Part shown: positions 1 to 8,142 of the stretch, in pieces | Position numbering within the stretch: the first letter of the stretch is position 1 | Layout: every line of letters begins with the position of its first letter | DNA from: Tannerella sp. | Lineage (GTDB): Bacteria > Bacteroidota > Bacteroidia > Bacteroidales > Tannerellaceae | DNA: 9,106 bases | Reading direction: 5' to 3' | Assembly: GCA_031267485.1 (NCBI GenBank) | Contig: JAIRYY010000157.1 | Location: 1-9,106, forward strand | Notes under the pieces: model-generated | The model's input: the letters and a program-made list of their open reading frames with translations, nothing else | Told to the model about the DNA's origin: nothing | The model's database searches: none | Translations under genes and position numbers: made by a program

Positions 1-593
1 TCCGGCCAGAACCATTCCAGGGAATCGGCAAAAGGGATGGCGTACACCTCTTTCTGTCCCGGCCATAGAACCCTCAGTTCGCCGGACAGGTTCACCCGGA
101 CGGACGATTCGAAAGTGTACGGATTCGACCGTTCCTCGCGCATCTCCGTCAAAAAGACAAACTTATCCAGCGAAATGAGGGCATCCACCCCGTAATCATC
201 GCAAAGCGCCCGCACCCGGTCTGCCGAAAACGGCCTTTTCTCGTAAAACGCCGAATCTGTGCGCAGGGTATCCCGGCAAAGCCTCACGTCATAAAAGACG
301 GGGGATGCCGCAATCTGTTCACCCAGCCGCAGACAAAATTCGTAAGCCATGCTGTCGGCCGGCACGGGCGCGTCCGTCTCGTCCTTCCCGTTGCGCATGA
401 ATCGGTGGCCCGCGGCGTCGGGCTGCTGTGCGGAATTGTTGACAAGCATAACCGTCCCTATCCCGGACGGAAACGTGATAGAGGCCGGATTATACGTCTC
501 AATGGCCATACTTCTGACGGAACTGCACGAAACGGCGAACAGAGCCGTCAGAAAAAATACGGCGGCCAAAAGACAGGTCTGTTTCCCGGCCAT
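1..593 (-). CDS. Lipoprotein, DUF6340-like, partial (3' end outside window)
   Basis: A reading frame stays open from ATG at 593 to the left edge, giving about 197 residues without a stop; the C-terminal part lies outside. The N-terminus is a lipoprotein signal: Lys4, a hydrophobic stretch (residues 8-21), then A-V-S-C with Cys23 as the likely lipidated residue, followed by serines. Residues 34-54 hold YNPASITFP and VMLVNNS, which resemble the start of Bacteroidetes lipoproteins annotated as DUF6340, some of which carry TPRs further on; I recognise this by eye only. Seen: signal, open frame, and coupling to the gene upstream, whose stop TGA is separated from this ATG by one G. Inferred: envelope location and co-expression with the TIM-barrel protein, probably by translational coupling. 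Function unknown. Confidence 0.75.
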   Translation of the reverse strand, partial: MAGKQTCLLAAVFFLTALFAVSCSSVRSMAIETYNPASITFPSGIGTVMLVNNSAQQPDAAGHRFMRNGKDETDAPVPADSMAYEFCLRLGEQIAASPVFYDVRLCRDTLRTDSAFYEKRPFSADRVRALCDDYGVDALISLDKFVFLTEMREERSNPYTFESSVRVNLSGELRVLWPGQKEVYAIPFADSLEWFWP

Positions 594-594
594 C

Positions 595-1461
595 TCAGGC
601 ATAATCGCTCACCGCCTTGAAATATCCGATTGATTCGGCGATTCCAAGGAACGGGTCTTTCATGTCCTTTTCATACTCAAGACTGCATTTGCCCGTATAA
701 TTCACCTTGCGCATCATCTTCACGAGCGCCGGAAAATCTATTTTACCGCGCCCGATTTCGATACCGTGCCCGGCTTTCGTCGAATCCGTCACATCTTTGA
801 TATGCATGTCGAAAACGCGGGTGTGATATTGCTCCAAATCGACCACCGGGTCGCATCCGTTGCGCAGGTCGTGACCGATGTCGAGGCACATCCCCATGCG
901 CGGGTCAAGGTTCTTCGTATTTTCCCATGCATCTTTGGCATCCGGGTAAGTTTTGATGTCCGGGCCATGAAGATGGATTGCATAATGAAAGTCATATTCC
1001 TTCACTTTCCTGTCGACGTAAGGCAGCAACTCATAGTTCGGAACGCCGACAATCAGTTTCACTCCCACACGTTTGGCATATTCGAACCCGTCGTCGACTT
1101 CCTTTTCCGACTTCATGTAAATCGGTCCGACGGCATATCCCGTGACGCCGTAAGAGGCGCATTTCGCATGGAAAGCCGTTATCTCCTCGTCCGTAGATTT
1201 GAACGGCAGATGAAAATCCTTGATGCAGAGATAATGAACGTCAAGGCTTTTCAGCGTTTTCAGCGTTGTCTCCAGGTCAAAATTCACAAACGTGTAACCC
1301 GCCATCCCCAACTGGAACGGATTCACCGCCCCGGAGGCCTTGGGCTTAACGTCCGCAGCATTGTTGACTCCCGCAAGCAGCGGTTCGGACACCAGCGGAG
1401 TTGCACCCAGCAGGGCGACTCCGGCAATACTTTTCTTTAAAAAACTTCTTCTGTCTGACAT
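595..1461 (-). CDS. Exported sugar phosphate isomerase/epimerase-family TIM-barrel protein
   Basis: The 288-residue protein begins with a twin-arginine signal (DRRSFLKK, residues 3-10), a hydrophobic region (about 11-30) and a likely cleavage near Ala30. From about residue 48 it reads as a xylose-isomerase-like TIM barrel (AP_endonuc_2 fold). Candidate metal and catalytic residues are Glu144, His163 and His165 (HLHG), Asp194 and His197 (CLDIGH), His220 and Asp223 (HIKD), and Glu262 (SLEYE). Length fits the family. Bacteroidetes carry many such exported proteins, often linked to sugar metabolism, but substrate and reaction cannot be read from the sequence. Start is ATG at 1461; the Tat motif lies directly after it. 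No clear -7 element precedes it, so it may rely on valS read-through or a promoter inside the repeats. It is followed after 1 nt by the lipoprotein gene, so the two likely form an operon. Confidence 0.88.
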   Translation of the reverse strand: MSDRRSFLKKSIAGVALLGATPLVSEPLLAGVNNAADVKPKASGAVNPFQLGMAGYTFVNFDLETTLKTLKSLDVHYLCIKDFHLPFKSTDEEITAFHAKCASYGVTGYAVGPIYMKSEKEVDDGFEYAKRVGVKLIVGVPNYELLPYVDRKVKEYDFHYAIHLHGPDIKTYPDAKDAWENTKNLDPRMGMCLDIGHDLRNGCDPVVDLEQYHTRVFDMHIKDVTDSTKAGHGIEIGRGKIDFPALVKMMRKVNYTGKCSLEYEKDMKDPFLGIAESIGYFKAVSDYA

Positions 1462-1718
1462 AAGTTAATCAATTAAAAATTATAAATTATAAATTAAAAG
1501 TTGGAAGCGGCCTACTAACCACTAACCAATTGAAAGTTGAAAGTTGAAAATTTTCGCCGTTCACACTTCTTTATTCATCGTTTCCTGTTTTACCATTAAT
1601 CACCAATTACCATTTACCAATGGGCAACGCCCAACGGGCACCCACAAGGGGCGCCCCTACCATTAACCCTTCATCATTAATCATTAACCACTAATAATTG
1701 ACCACTAATCACTAATCA
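1462..1718. repeat. Heptad-repeat intergenic region between valS and the TIM-barrel gene
   Basis: Nearly the whole gap is built from 7-bp units that change in sequence while keeping their length. At 1471-1505 there are five units: AATTAAA, AATTATA twice, AATTAAA, AGTTGGA. At 1514-1548 there are five more: ACTAACC twice, AATTGAA, AGTTGAA twice. At about 1595-1622 come ATTAATC, ACCAATT, ACCATTT, ACCAATG. At 1676-1738 there are nine units close to AYTAAYC, and these run on into valS. Between the last two blocks lies the GC-rich palindromic core described separately. No ORF of interest and no clear -7 promoter element was seen. Function unknown; slippage-driven growth of short tandem repeats is the simplest origin. 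Confidence 0.85.
1621..1658. repeat. GC-rich palindromic element inside the heptad array
   Basis: A short GC-rich island sits in AT-rich heptads. It contains the hairpin TGGGC-AAC-GCCCA (1621-1633) and the perfect 12-bp palindrome AGGGGCGCCCCT (1647-1658), separated by GGGCACCCACA-like sequence that can pair in alternative ways. Heptad units lie directly on both sides. It resembles GC-rich intergenic hairpin repeats common in bacterial genomes, a recollection I could not check. Lying about 60 bp past the valS stop, it could act as a transcript 3'-end structure for valS, but no T-tract follows on the minus strand, so a terminator role is weak. Confidence 0.7.
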
Positions 1719-1738
1719 TTAATCATTAATCACTAATT
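1676..1738. repeat. Nine-unit AYTAAYC heptamer array overlapping the valS 3' end
   Basis: Nine consecutive 7-bp units read ATTAATC, ATTAACC, ACTAATA, ATTGACC, ACTAATC, ACTAATC, ATTAATC, ATTAATC, ACTAATT. The last 20 bases (1719-1738) lie inside valS, where on the minus strand they encode the final residues and the stop (KLVIND, TAA). The same heptamer recurs at 9078-9105. Confidence 0.9.
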
Positions 1739-4349
1739 TAGCAACGCTTTCGCGCAGCGTTTTGATTTTGCTCTCTGCGTCGGCCTGTTTTTTCCGTTCG
1801 TTTGCGACGACTTCAGGCTTCGCGTTCGCTACAAATTTTTCATTGCCGAGTTTTTTCATTACCGATTGCAGGAAGCCCTCCAGGTATGTTATCTCCTGTT
1901 CCATTTTTGCAATCTCCCCATCGACGTCTATCGCACCGCCGAGCGGAACGGCATATTCCGCAGTCCCGACCATGAACGGGGCGGCCGACACCTCTTTCGC
2001 CGCGCGCACGATGTTTTCGAGGTTGCACATCTTCGCTATCACGGCGTCATGACGGTGATTATGCCCGCCCGAAACGACATGCAGAACAAGCGCCTCCCGG
2101 TTCGGGATGTTCCGCTCGAGGCGCACGGAACGGACGCCGGCCACAATCTGCTTCACGACTTCAAAATCCGCAACCAGCGGCTCATTCCTCTCCGCGACAT
2201 CGGGCATCTGCATCACCATGAGGCTCTCGCCCGGCCGGCGTTCCGAGATGGACTGCCACACTTCTTCCGTAATAAACGGCATAAACGGATGAAGCAACCA
2301 TGCCAGTTTCTCAAAAAACGCAAGCGTCGCCCGGTACGTCGCCGAATCTACCGGCTGCTGATAGGCGGGCTTCACCATTTCGAGGTACCACGACGAAAAT
2401 TCATCCCAGAACAGTTTATAGACCGTCATCAGCGCTTCCGAGATGCGATATTTCCCGAGTTCGCCGCCCACCTGTTCCATCGCGGCGGCCAGCCGCGCAT
2501 CAAACCACTCGACGGCCACGCGCGCCGAATCCGGTTGCGGCGCATCGTCCGCCACCTCCCACCCTTTCACAAGGCGAAGGGCGTTCCATATCTTGTTGTT
2601 GAAATTGCGTCCCTGTTCGCAGAGCGTTTCGTCGAAAGGCAGGTCATTTCCGGCGGGCGACGAGAGCAGCATCCCCATGCGGACGCCGTCCGCGCCGTAT
2701 TTGTCCATCAGCTGAATGGGGTCGGGGGAGTTCCCAAGCGATTTCGACATCTTGCGTCCGAGTTTGTCGCGAACGATTCCCGTGAAATACACATTGCGGA
2801 AGCAGGGTTTATCCCGGTATTCGAACCCCGACATAATCATCCGCGCAACCCAGAAAAATATAATCTCGGGCGCCGTCACCAAATCGTTTGTCGGGTAATA
2901 ATAATTTATATCCCCGTTGTCGGGGTTGTTTATCCCGTCAAATACGGAGATTGGCCACAGCCACGACGAAAACCACGTATCAAGACAGTCCCCGTCCTGC
3001 CGCAAATCCGCAAGCGTCAGGCCGCCGTCGCCCGATTTCGCGCGAGCCAGCCGCAGCGCCTCATCTTCCGTCCCGGCCACCACATATCCTCCCTCCGGCA
3101 GATAATAAGCCGGGATACGGTGTCCCCACCACAGTTGGCGCGAGATGCACCAGTCCTTGATATTCTCCATCCAGTGACGGTACGTGTTTTTGAACTTGGC
3201 GGGATAAAACCTGATTGTCCCGTCCATCACGGCCTCCAGCGCAGGCGCGGCAAGCGCTTCCATCTTCAGGAACCACTGCATCGACAGTTTTGGCTCAATC
3301 GGGACATCCGTCCTTTCGGAGAAGCCGACCTTATTCGTATAGTCTTCCACCTTTTCGAGCAGTCCCGCCGCCTCAAGGTCTTTCACAATCCGCGTCCGCA
3401 CGTCGAAACGGTCCATCCCGATATAAATCTCCCCCGCCGGGCTGATTGTCCCGTCGTCATTAAAGATATCGATAGACGGAAGACTGTACTTTTCGCCCAG
3501 CATATAGTCGTTCACATCATGCGCGGGCGTCACTTTCAGGCAGCCGGTGCCAAATTCGATATCCACATAATCGTCTTCAATGACCGGTATGACGCGGTTC
3601 ACAAGCGGCACAATCACTTTCTTCCCGCGCAGATGCCGGTTCTTCGGGTCATTGGGGTTGATGCACATCGCCGTATCGCCCATAATCGTCTCCGGACGCG
3701 TCGTGGCAACAACCGCATAGCCGCCCTCCCCGCCGTCCAGCCGGTACCGCAGGTAATACAGCTTTCCCTTTTGCTCCCTGTATATCACTTCCTCGTCCGA
3801 GAGCGCCGTGAGCGCTTTCGGGTCCCAGTTCACCATCCTGACGCCGCGATAGATTTTCCCCTTGTTGAAGAGGTCGACAAAAACCCTGATGACGCTTTCG
3901 GAACGTTTCCCGTCCATCGTAAAGCAAGTCCTGTCCCAGTCGCACGAGGCGCCCAGTTTCTTCAGCTGTTCGAGAATAATACCGCCATGTTCGCGCGTCC
4001 AGTCCCAGGCATGTTCCAAAAATTCCTCGCGCGTAAGGTCTGATTTGCCGATGCCCCCGGCAGCCAGTTTGGCCACCACCTTTGCTTCCGTCGCAATCGA
4101 AGCGTGGTCTGTCCCCGGCACCCAGCAGGCGTTCCTGCCCGTCATCCGTGCGCGCCTGACGAGGATATCCTGAATCGTATTGTTCAACATGTGCCCCATG
4201 TGCAGCACTCCCGTCACATTCGGAGGCGGTATGACAATCGTGTACGGCTCGCGGCCGTCCGGAACGGACTTGAACAATCCGTGTTCCAGCCAGTATTGAT
4301 ACCACTTTCCTTCAACCTCCGAGGGGTCGTATTTAGTCGCTAATTCCAT
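1719..4349 (-). CDS. valS: Valyl-tRNA synthetase
   Basis: A class Ia aminoacyl-tRNA synthetase that charges tRNA-Val with valine in the cytoplasm, 876 residues, a normal length for bacterial ValRS. Domains in order: Rossmann catalytic core with HMGH (HIGH signature, residues 50-53) after PPPNVTG; CP1 editing domain, which clears Thr-tRNA-Val, with TTRPET at 216-221 and [18 protein letters not shown] at 533-537; helical anticodon-binding domain (roughly 600-740); and a C-terminal coiled-coil arm (about 803-876) ending in KLVIND. I chose ATG at 4349. A further 12 codons are open upstream to a TTG at 4385, but that extension reaches a -7 promoter element, and the protein then begins naturally with [20 protein letters not shown]. 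It diverges from topA. Oddity: the final codons and stop lie inside a heptamer repeat array. Confidence 0.98.
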   Translation of the reverse strand: MELATKYDPSEVEGKWYQYWLEHGLFKSVPDGREPYTIVIPPPNVTGVLHMGHMLNNTIQDILVRRARMTGRNACWVPGTDHASIATEAKVVAKLAAGGIGKSDLTREEFLEHAWDWTREHGGIILEQLKKLGASCDWDRTCFTMDGKRSESVIRVFVDLFNKGKIYRGVRMVNWDPKALTALSDEEVIYREQKGKLYYLRYRLDGGEGGYAVVATTRPETIMGDTAMCINPNDPKNRHLRGKKVIVPLVNRVIPVIEDDYVDIEFGTGCLKVTPAHDVNDYMLGEKYSLPSIDIFNDDGTISPAGEIYIGMDRFDVRTRIVKDLEAAGLLEKVEDYTNKVGFSERTDVPIEPKLSMQWFLKMEALAAPALEAVMDGTIRFYPAKFKNTYRHWMENIKDWCISRQLWWGHRIPAYYLPEGGYVVAGTEDEALRLARAKSGDGGLTLADLRQDGDCLDTWFSSWLWPISVFDGINNPDNGDINYYYPTNDLVTAPEIIFFWVARMIMSGFEYRDKPCFRNVYFTGIVRDKLGRKMSKSLGNSPDPIQLMDKYGADGVRMGMLLSSPAGNDLPFDETLCEQGRNFNNKIWNALRLVKGWEVADDAPQPDSARVAVEWFDARLAAAMEQVGGELGKYRISEALMTVYKLFWDEFSSWYLEMVKPAYQQPVDSATYRATLAFFEKLAWLLHPFMPFITEEVWQSISERRPGESLMVMQMPDVAERNEPLVADFEVVKQIVAGVRSVRLERNIPNREALVLHVVSGGHNHRHDAVIAKMCNLENIVRAAKEVSAAPFMVGTAEYAVPLGGAIDVDGEIAKMEQEITYLEGFLQSVMKKLGNEKFVANAKPEVVANERKKQADAESKIKTLRESVAKLVIND

Positions 4350-4382
4350 AATGTCATCAAACAGTTTAATAAATTCACGGCG

Positions 4383-4390
4383 CAAAAATA
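4383..4390 (-). promoter_or_regulatory. valS -7 promoter element
   Basis: On the minus strand this reads TATTTTTG, matching the Bacteroidetes -7 consensus TAnnTTTG, 33 bp upstream of the chosen valS ATG. No good TTTG -33 element lies at the usual distance. Its position implies transcription starts inside the upstream TTG-initiated extension, which supports ATG 4349 as the true start. Confidence 0.6.
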
Positions 4391-4400
4391 ATAAATTTAA

Positions 4401-4428
4401 TTGAGAATGAAGATTTTTTGTATCTTTG
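4401..4428 (+). promoter_or_regulatory. topA promoter (Bacteroidetes -33/-7 type)
   Basis: TATCTTTG at 4421-4428 matches TAnnTTTG exactly and is followed by C. TTG at 4401-4403, 17 nt upstream, is a partial -33 element. Transcription should start a few bases after 4428, leaving a leader of roughly 15-20 nt before ATG 4451. No Shine-Dalgarno sequence is visible in that leader, as is usual in this phylum. Together with the valS element it forms a back-to-back promoter region. Confidence 0.8.
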
Positions 4429-4450
4429 CGGCGATTTTAATAATGTGAAC

Positions 4451-6799
4451 ATGCAAAAAAATCTCGTTATCGTTGAGTCTCCCGCAAAAGCAAAGACTAT
4501 CGAAAAGTTTCTGGGAAAGGGCTATAAAGTGATGTCAAGTTACGGTCACATCCGTGATTTGAAGCCGAAAGAATTTAGTATTGACGTCGAGCATGACTAT
4601 GCTCCGGAGTATGTAATACCGGCCGACAAGAAAAAACTGGTTTCGGAGTTGAAAAAGGAATCCTCGTCCGCAAACGAGATACTGCTCGCATCCGATGAAG
4701 ACCGCGAGGGGGAGGCTATCGCGTGGCATCTCTCCGAGGCGCTCGAACTCAGGCCGGACAATACGAAACGCATCGTGTTTCACGAGATTACCAAAACGGC
4801 GATATTAAACGCGCTGGAAAATCCGCGGGACATTGATTTGAACCTCGTGAACGCGCAGCAGGCACGCCGCGTGCTCGACCGCATCGTCGGGTTCGAATTG
4901 TCCCCCATACTCTGGCGCAAGGTCAAGCCCGCCCTGTCCGCCGGACGCGTGCAGTCCGTGGCTGTCCGCCTGATTGTCGACCGCGAACGGGAAATAAACA
5001 ATTTCGTAACCGAAGCTTCATACCGCGTAACCGCCATGTTTATCCTGCCGGACGGAACGACACTGCTCAATGCAAAACTGAACAGACGGCTCAGGGACAA
5101 GCAGGAGGCGCTGGCCTTTCTGGAGTCGTGCAGGGATTCCCGGTTCGTCATCGAAGACATCACGAAAAAACCGGTGAAAAAATCCCCGGCGCCTCCGTTC
5201 ACCACGTCCACGCTGCAGCAGGAAGCCGCCCGCAAACTGGGCTTTTCGGTGTCGCAGACGATGATGGTCGCACAGCGCCTGTACGAATCGGGATACATTA
5301 CCTACATGCGTACCGACTCGGTCAATCTGAGCAATCTGGCGCTGAACGCGAGCCGGGAGGCGATTGTCGGTTCCTTCGGCGAAAAATATTACAAGTTCCG
5401 CAAGTATCACACGAAGAGCAAGGGCGCTCAGGAAGCGCACGAGGCCATTCGCCCGACATACATGAGCGCGCCGGAGATAAGCGGGAACGCCCAGGAAAAG
5501 AAACTGTACGACCTCATTTTCAAACGTACAATCGCATGCCAGATGGCCGACGCCGAACTCGAACGCACCACCATAACCATCAACATCAGCAACAAGGAGG
5601 ACGAGAAATTTGTCGCCGCGGGCGAAATCGTAACGTTCGACGGGTTCCTGCATGTTTACATGGAAAGTATGGACGAAGACAGCGAAAACGAACAGGAGAA
5701 CGGCCTCCTGCCGCCGGTGAGGAAGGACGAAGCGCTTTCGCTGAAAGATATCGTTGCGACGGAACGGTTCACGCAACGCCCGCCAAGATATACGGAAGCA
5801 AGCCTCGTACACCGTCTCGAAGAGCTGGGAATAGGACGTCCGTCCACTTATGCCCCGACCATACAGACCGTGCAAAACCGCGAATATGTGGTGCGGGGAG
5901 ATAAGGAGGGCGAAGACCGCAGTTATAACCTGCTGATGCTTAAAAACGGGAAGATTTCCGATACGGACAAAAAGGAAATAACCGGCGCCGACCGCAACAA
6001 ACTGATGCCTACGGATATCGGTGCGGTGGTAAACGATTTCCTCACGGAATATTTCCCGGATATTCTGGATTATAACTTCACGGCAAACGTTGAGAAAGAA
6101 TTTGACACCATAGCCGAAGGCCGGCTGGAATGGACGAAAGCGATGAATAAATTTTACAAGGCGTTCCATCCCACCGTCGAAGCGGTGGCCGCCGTGAAAA
6201 CGGAACACAGGGTGGGCGAACGCGAACTGGGCGTTGACCCCAAAAGCGGAAAGCCCGTCTTTGGCAAAATCGGGCGCTACGGCCCCATCGTGCAAATCGG
6301 ACAGGCAAACCCCGACGACAAAAAGGACAAGCCGCAGTTCGCCTCGCTGATGAAAGGACAGTCCATCGAAACAATCACGCTCGACGAAGCGCTGAAACTC
6401 TTCGAACTCCCGCGCACAATAGGCGAATATGAGGGCGAAGACATGATTGCAGGCATCGGACGTTTCGGCCCGTTTGTCCGGCACAGCGGGGTGTTCATCT
6501 CCATACCGAAGACGATGAATCCGATGAATATCACACCGGAAGAGGCTATCGAACTTATCCACGGCAAACGGAAAAAAGAACAGGAACGCCATATCAAAAC
6601 GTTCAGCGAAGACCCCGAACTGGAACTCCTGAACGGTAAATACGGCCCATACATCACGCATCAGGGAAGTAATTACCGCATCCCGAAAGGCACAGACCCG
6701 GCTTCGCTGACGTTTGACGATTGCCGGAAAATCATTGCGGAATCCGCCGATAAACCGGTGAAGAAAAAATTCCCGGGAAAGAAAAAGAAAGAGGCGTAA
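4451..6799 (+). CDS. topA: DNA topoisomerase I (type IA)
   Basis: Relaxes negative supercoils through a transient 5'-phosphotyrosine link; 782 residues. The Toprim domain (about 3-115) has catalytic Glu9 in VIVESPAKAK and the acidic DxD motif Asp82-Glu-Asp84 followed by REGEAIAWH. The type IA core (about 130-530) has the active-site Tyr285 in ITYMRTDS. The C-terminus holds repeated GRYGP-like motifs at 608-612, 670-674 and 729-733, the signature of Toprim_C-type repeats, then a Lys-rich tail (KKKFPGKKKK). No Cys4 zinc fingers are present, unlike the E. coli enzyme. I chose ATG at 4451: the longer open frame from TTG at 4418 overlaps the promoter -7 element and so would not be fully transcribed, and the family N-terminus MQKNLVIVESPAK begins here. 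The AlkZ-like gene follows after 17 nt, probably co-transcribed. Confidence 0.98.
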   Translation: MQKNLVIVESPAKAKTIEKFLGKGYKVMSSYGHIRDLKPKEFSIDVEHDYAPEYVIPADKKKLVSELKKESSSANEILLASDEDREGEAIAWHLSEALELRPDNTKRIVFHEITKTAILNALENPRDIDLNLVNAQQARRVLDRIVGFELSPILWRKVKPALSAGRVQSVAVRLIVDREREINNFVTEASYRVTAMFILPDGTTLLNAKLNRRLRDKQEALAFLESCRDSRFVIEDITKKPVKKSPAPPFTTSTLQQEAARKLGFSVSQTMMVAQRLYESGYITYMRTDSVNLSNLALNASREAIVGSFGEKYYKFRKYHTKSKGAQEAHEAIRPTYMSAPEISGNAQEKKLYDLIFKRTIACQMADAELERTTITINISNKEDEKFVAAGEIVTFDGFLHVYMESMDEDSENEQENGLLPPVRKDEALSLKDIVATERFTQRPPRYTEASLVHRLEELGIGRPSTYAPTIQTVQNREYVVRGDKEGEDRSYNLLMLKNGKISDTDKKEITGADRNKLMPTDIGAVVNDFLTEYFPDILDYNFTANVEKEFDTIAEGRLEWTKAMNKFYKAFHPTVEAVAAVKTEHRVGERELGVDPKSGKPVFGKIGRYGPIVQIGQANPDDKKDKPQFASLMKGQSIETITLDEALKLFELPRTIGEYEGEDMIAGIGRFGPFVRHSGVFISIPKTMNPMNITPEEAIELIHGKRKKEQERHIKTFSEDPELELLNGKYGPYITHQGSNYRIPKGTDPASLTFDDCRKIIAESADKPVKKKFPGKKKKEA

Positions 6800-6816
6800 C
6801 AATCGCCCTTGCAATC

Positions 6817-7863
6817 ATGGAAATACCTCCTGACCGAATTGCCGCCATCCGGCTCGCAAGCCATCATCTTTCGGATACGGCTTTCCAAACGCCAAAGGAA
6901 ATCGTTTCCTGGATGGGCGCCATGCAGGCGCAGGATTACAGCATGGCAAAACTCGCCATCGGCGTGCGGCTTCCGGAATGTACGGACCGCCGGATTGAGG
7001 ATTCATTCAACAGAGGCGACATTCTCCGCACGCATGTCATGCGCCCGACCTGGCATTTCGTGACGCCCGAAAACATCCGGGGAATGTTGCTGCTATCGGG
7101 CGGTAAAATCAAATCCTCCTCCCGCTCCAGAGACCGGGATCTGGGAATTACCGCGGAACTTTACAGTCAGACTAACCGGATTATCCGGAAAGCGCTGGAA
7201 GGAAATAAACATCTGACAAAAAAAGAACTGACCGCCGAGCTGGAAAAGGCAAAAATCAAAACCGATACGGCCCGCATGACGCATTTCATGATACATGCGG
7301 AAGCAGACGCCATCGTCTGCAGCGGCGCGCTGCGGGGAAAAGAGCACACGTATGCCTTACTGGATGAACGCGCTCCGGCACATCAGACCCCCTCGCGGGA
7401 AGAAGCGCTGGCCAATCTGGTTCAAGCCTATTTCCAAAGCCATTGCCCGGCAACCCTGCAGGATTTCGTCTGGTGGTCGGGACTGTCGCTGACGGAAGCA
7501 AAAAAAGGGATGGAAGCCGTAAGGACAAACTTCTTCCCTGAAAAAATCAACGGACAAACATACTGGACAGCCGCATCCTTCAGCGAAATTCCGAAAATGA
7601 AAAAGTCCGCCTTTCTCCTGCCCGCTTTCGACGAATACATTATCGCCTACGCAGACCGCAGGGCAATACTCCCCTCGGAAAATCTCCGCAAAGCAGTCTC
7701 AAGCAACGGCATTTTCCGTCCGGTGATTGTCGTAAACGGCCAGGTTGTCGGAACCTGGAAAAAATCTTCCGCCAAAACCCGACAGCCGATTCTGTTCGAC
7801 TACTTCGAACAACCCGGCGAATCCGTTCAAAACCTGCTGCATGCCACAACGATCTTTCGGTGA
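6817..7863 (+). CDS. AlkZ-like DNA glycosylase (HTH_42 / winged-helix family)
   Basis: The 348-residue protein matches the AlkZ/AlkX (YcaQ) family of winged-helix DNA glycosylases (PF06224). Known members remove bulky N-alkylated purines and unhook interstrand crosslinks. Family features seen: GAMQAQDY near the N-terminus, where Gln37-Ala-Gln39 forms the Q-x-Q catalytic motif of the AlkZ type (YcaQ/AlkX has Q-x-D); HVMRPTWHFVTPE (about 74-86); LLPAFDEYIIAYADR in the C-terminal half; and VVVNGQVVGTWK near the end. These suggest an intact enzyme with the usual tandem winged-helix layout. It starts 17 nt after the topA stop on the same strand with no promoter between, so co-expression with topA is likely. 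Substrate is unknown: AlkZ itself repairs azinomycin B crosslinks in its producer, but relatives in other phyla need not share that target. Confidence 0.88.
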   Translation: MEIPPDRIAAIRLASHHLSDTAFQTPKEIVSWMGAMQAQDYSMAKLAIGVRLPECTDRRIEDSFNRGDILRTHVMRPTWHFVTPENIRGMLLLSGGKIKSSSRSRDRDLGITAELYSQTNRIIRKALEGNKHLTKKELTAELEKAKIKTDTARMTHFMIHAEADAIVCSGALRGKEHTYALLDERAPAHQTPSREEALANLVQAYFQSHCPATLQDFVWWSGLSLTEAKKGMEAVRTNFFPEKINGQTYWTAASFSEIPKMKKSAFLLPAFDEYIIAYADRRAILPSENLRKAVSSNGIFRPVIVVNGQVVGTWKKSSAKTRQPILFDYFEQPGESVQNLLHATTIFR

Positions 7864-7905
7864 GGAAACTTGCAGGCCGCCGTCAACAGAAACAATGTAA
7901 AGCGC

Positions 7906-7986
7906 AAAAAAAAGCCCGGAGCAATCCGCATAATCATCAACGACTTTCGGATTGCTTCCCGCCACCCGCGACGGCGCCGGGCTTTT
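7906..7986. terminator. Branched, probably bidirectional terminator
   Basis: Starts 43 nt after the stop of the AlkZ-like gene. The outer stem pairs AAAAGCCCGG (7910-7919) with CCGGGCTTTT (7977-7986). Inside, GCAATCCG (7921-7928) pairs with CGGATTGC (7948-7955), and a small stem CGCC/GGCG (7960-7963 with 7973-7976) may form, giving a three-way junction. On the plus strand the T-run is four bases. On the minus strand eight A's (7906-7913) give U8, so it looks stronger for transcripts arriving from the right. Confidence 0.75.
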
Positions 7987-8142
7987 AAGGTTCCGCCTGT
8001 GCGGACATGAAATTTTGAAACGTTTCCGCGGATATTAACATCTGTAGAGGTATATTATTGCATCCCTGCGGGAATAAAATCTGTACTCATATTGCTTCAA
8101 TATTTAATGGGTTAATAAACTGACTGTTTGATAATGTGCGCG
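7987..8142. other. Intergenic, no gene seen
   Basis: Between the terminator and the 21-bp array I see only a small hairpin, TCCGC-CTGT-GCGGA (7992-8005), and AT-rich sequence ending in the alternating run GCGCGC at 8138-8143. No convincing ORF or -7 promoter element is present. Confidence 0.6.

Noticed and set aside
1866..4043. 725-codon open frame on the plus strand, antisense to valS
   Set aside because: It lies entirely within valS, shows no recognisable domain and is rich in Arg, His and Pro, as expected from the antisense of a high-GC3 gene. valS has all its family motifs.
5018..6814. 598-codon open frame on the minus strand, antisense to topA
   Set aside because: Mirror image of topA coding sequence; Phe, Arg and His rich, with no family signature. 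topA has its full catalytic motifs.
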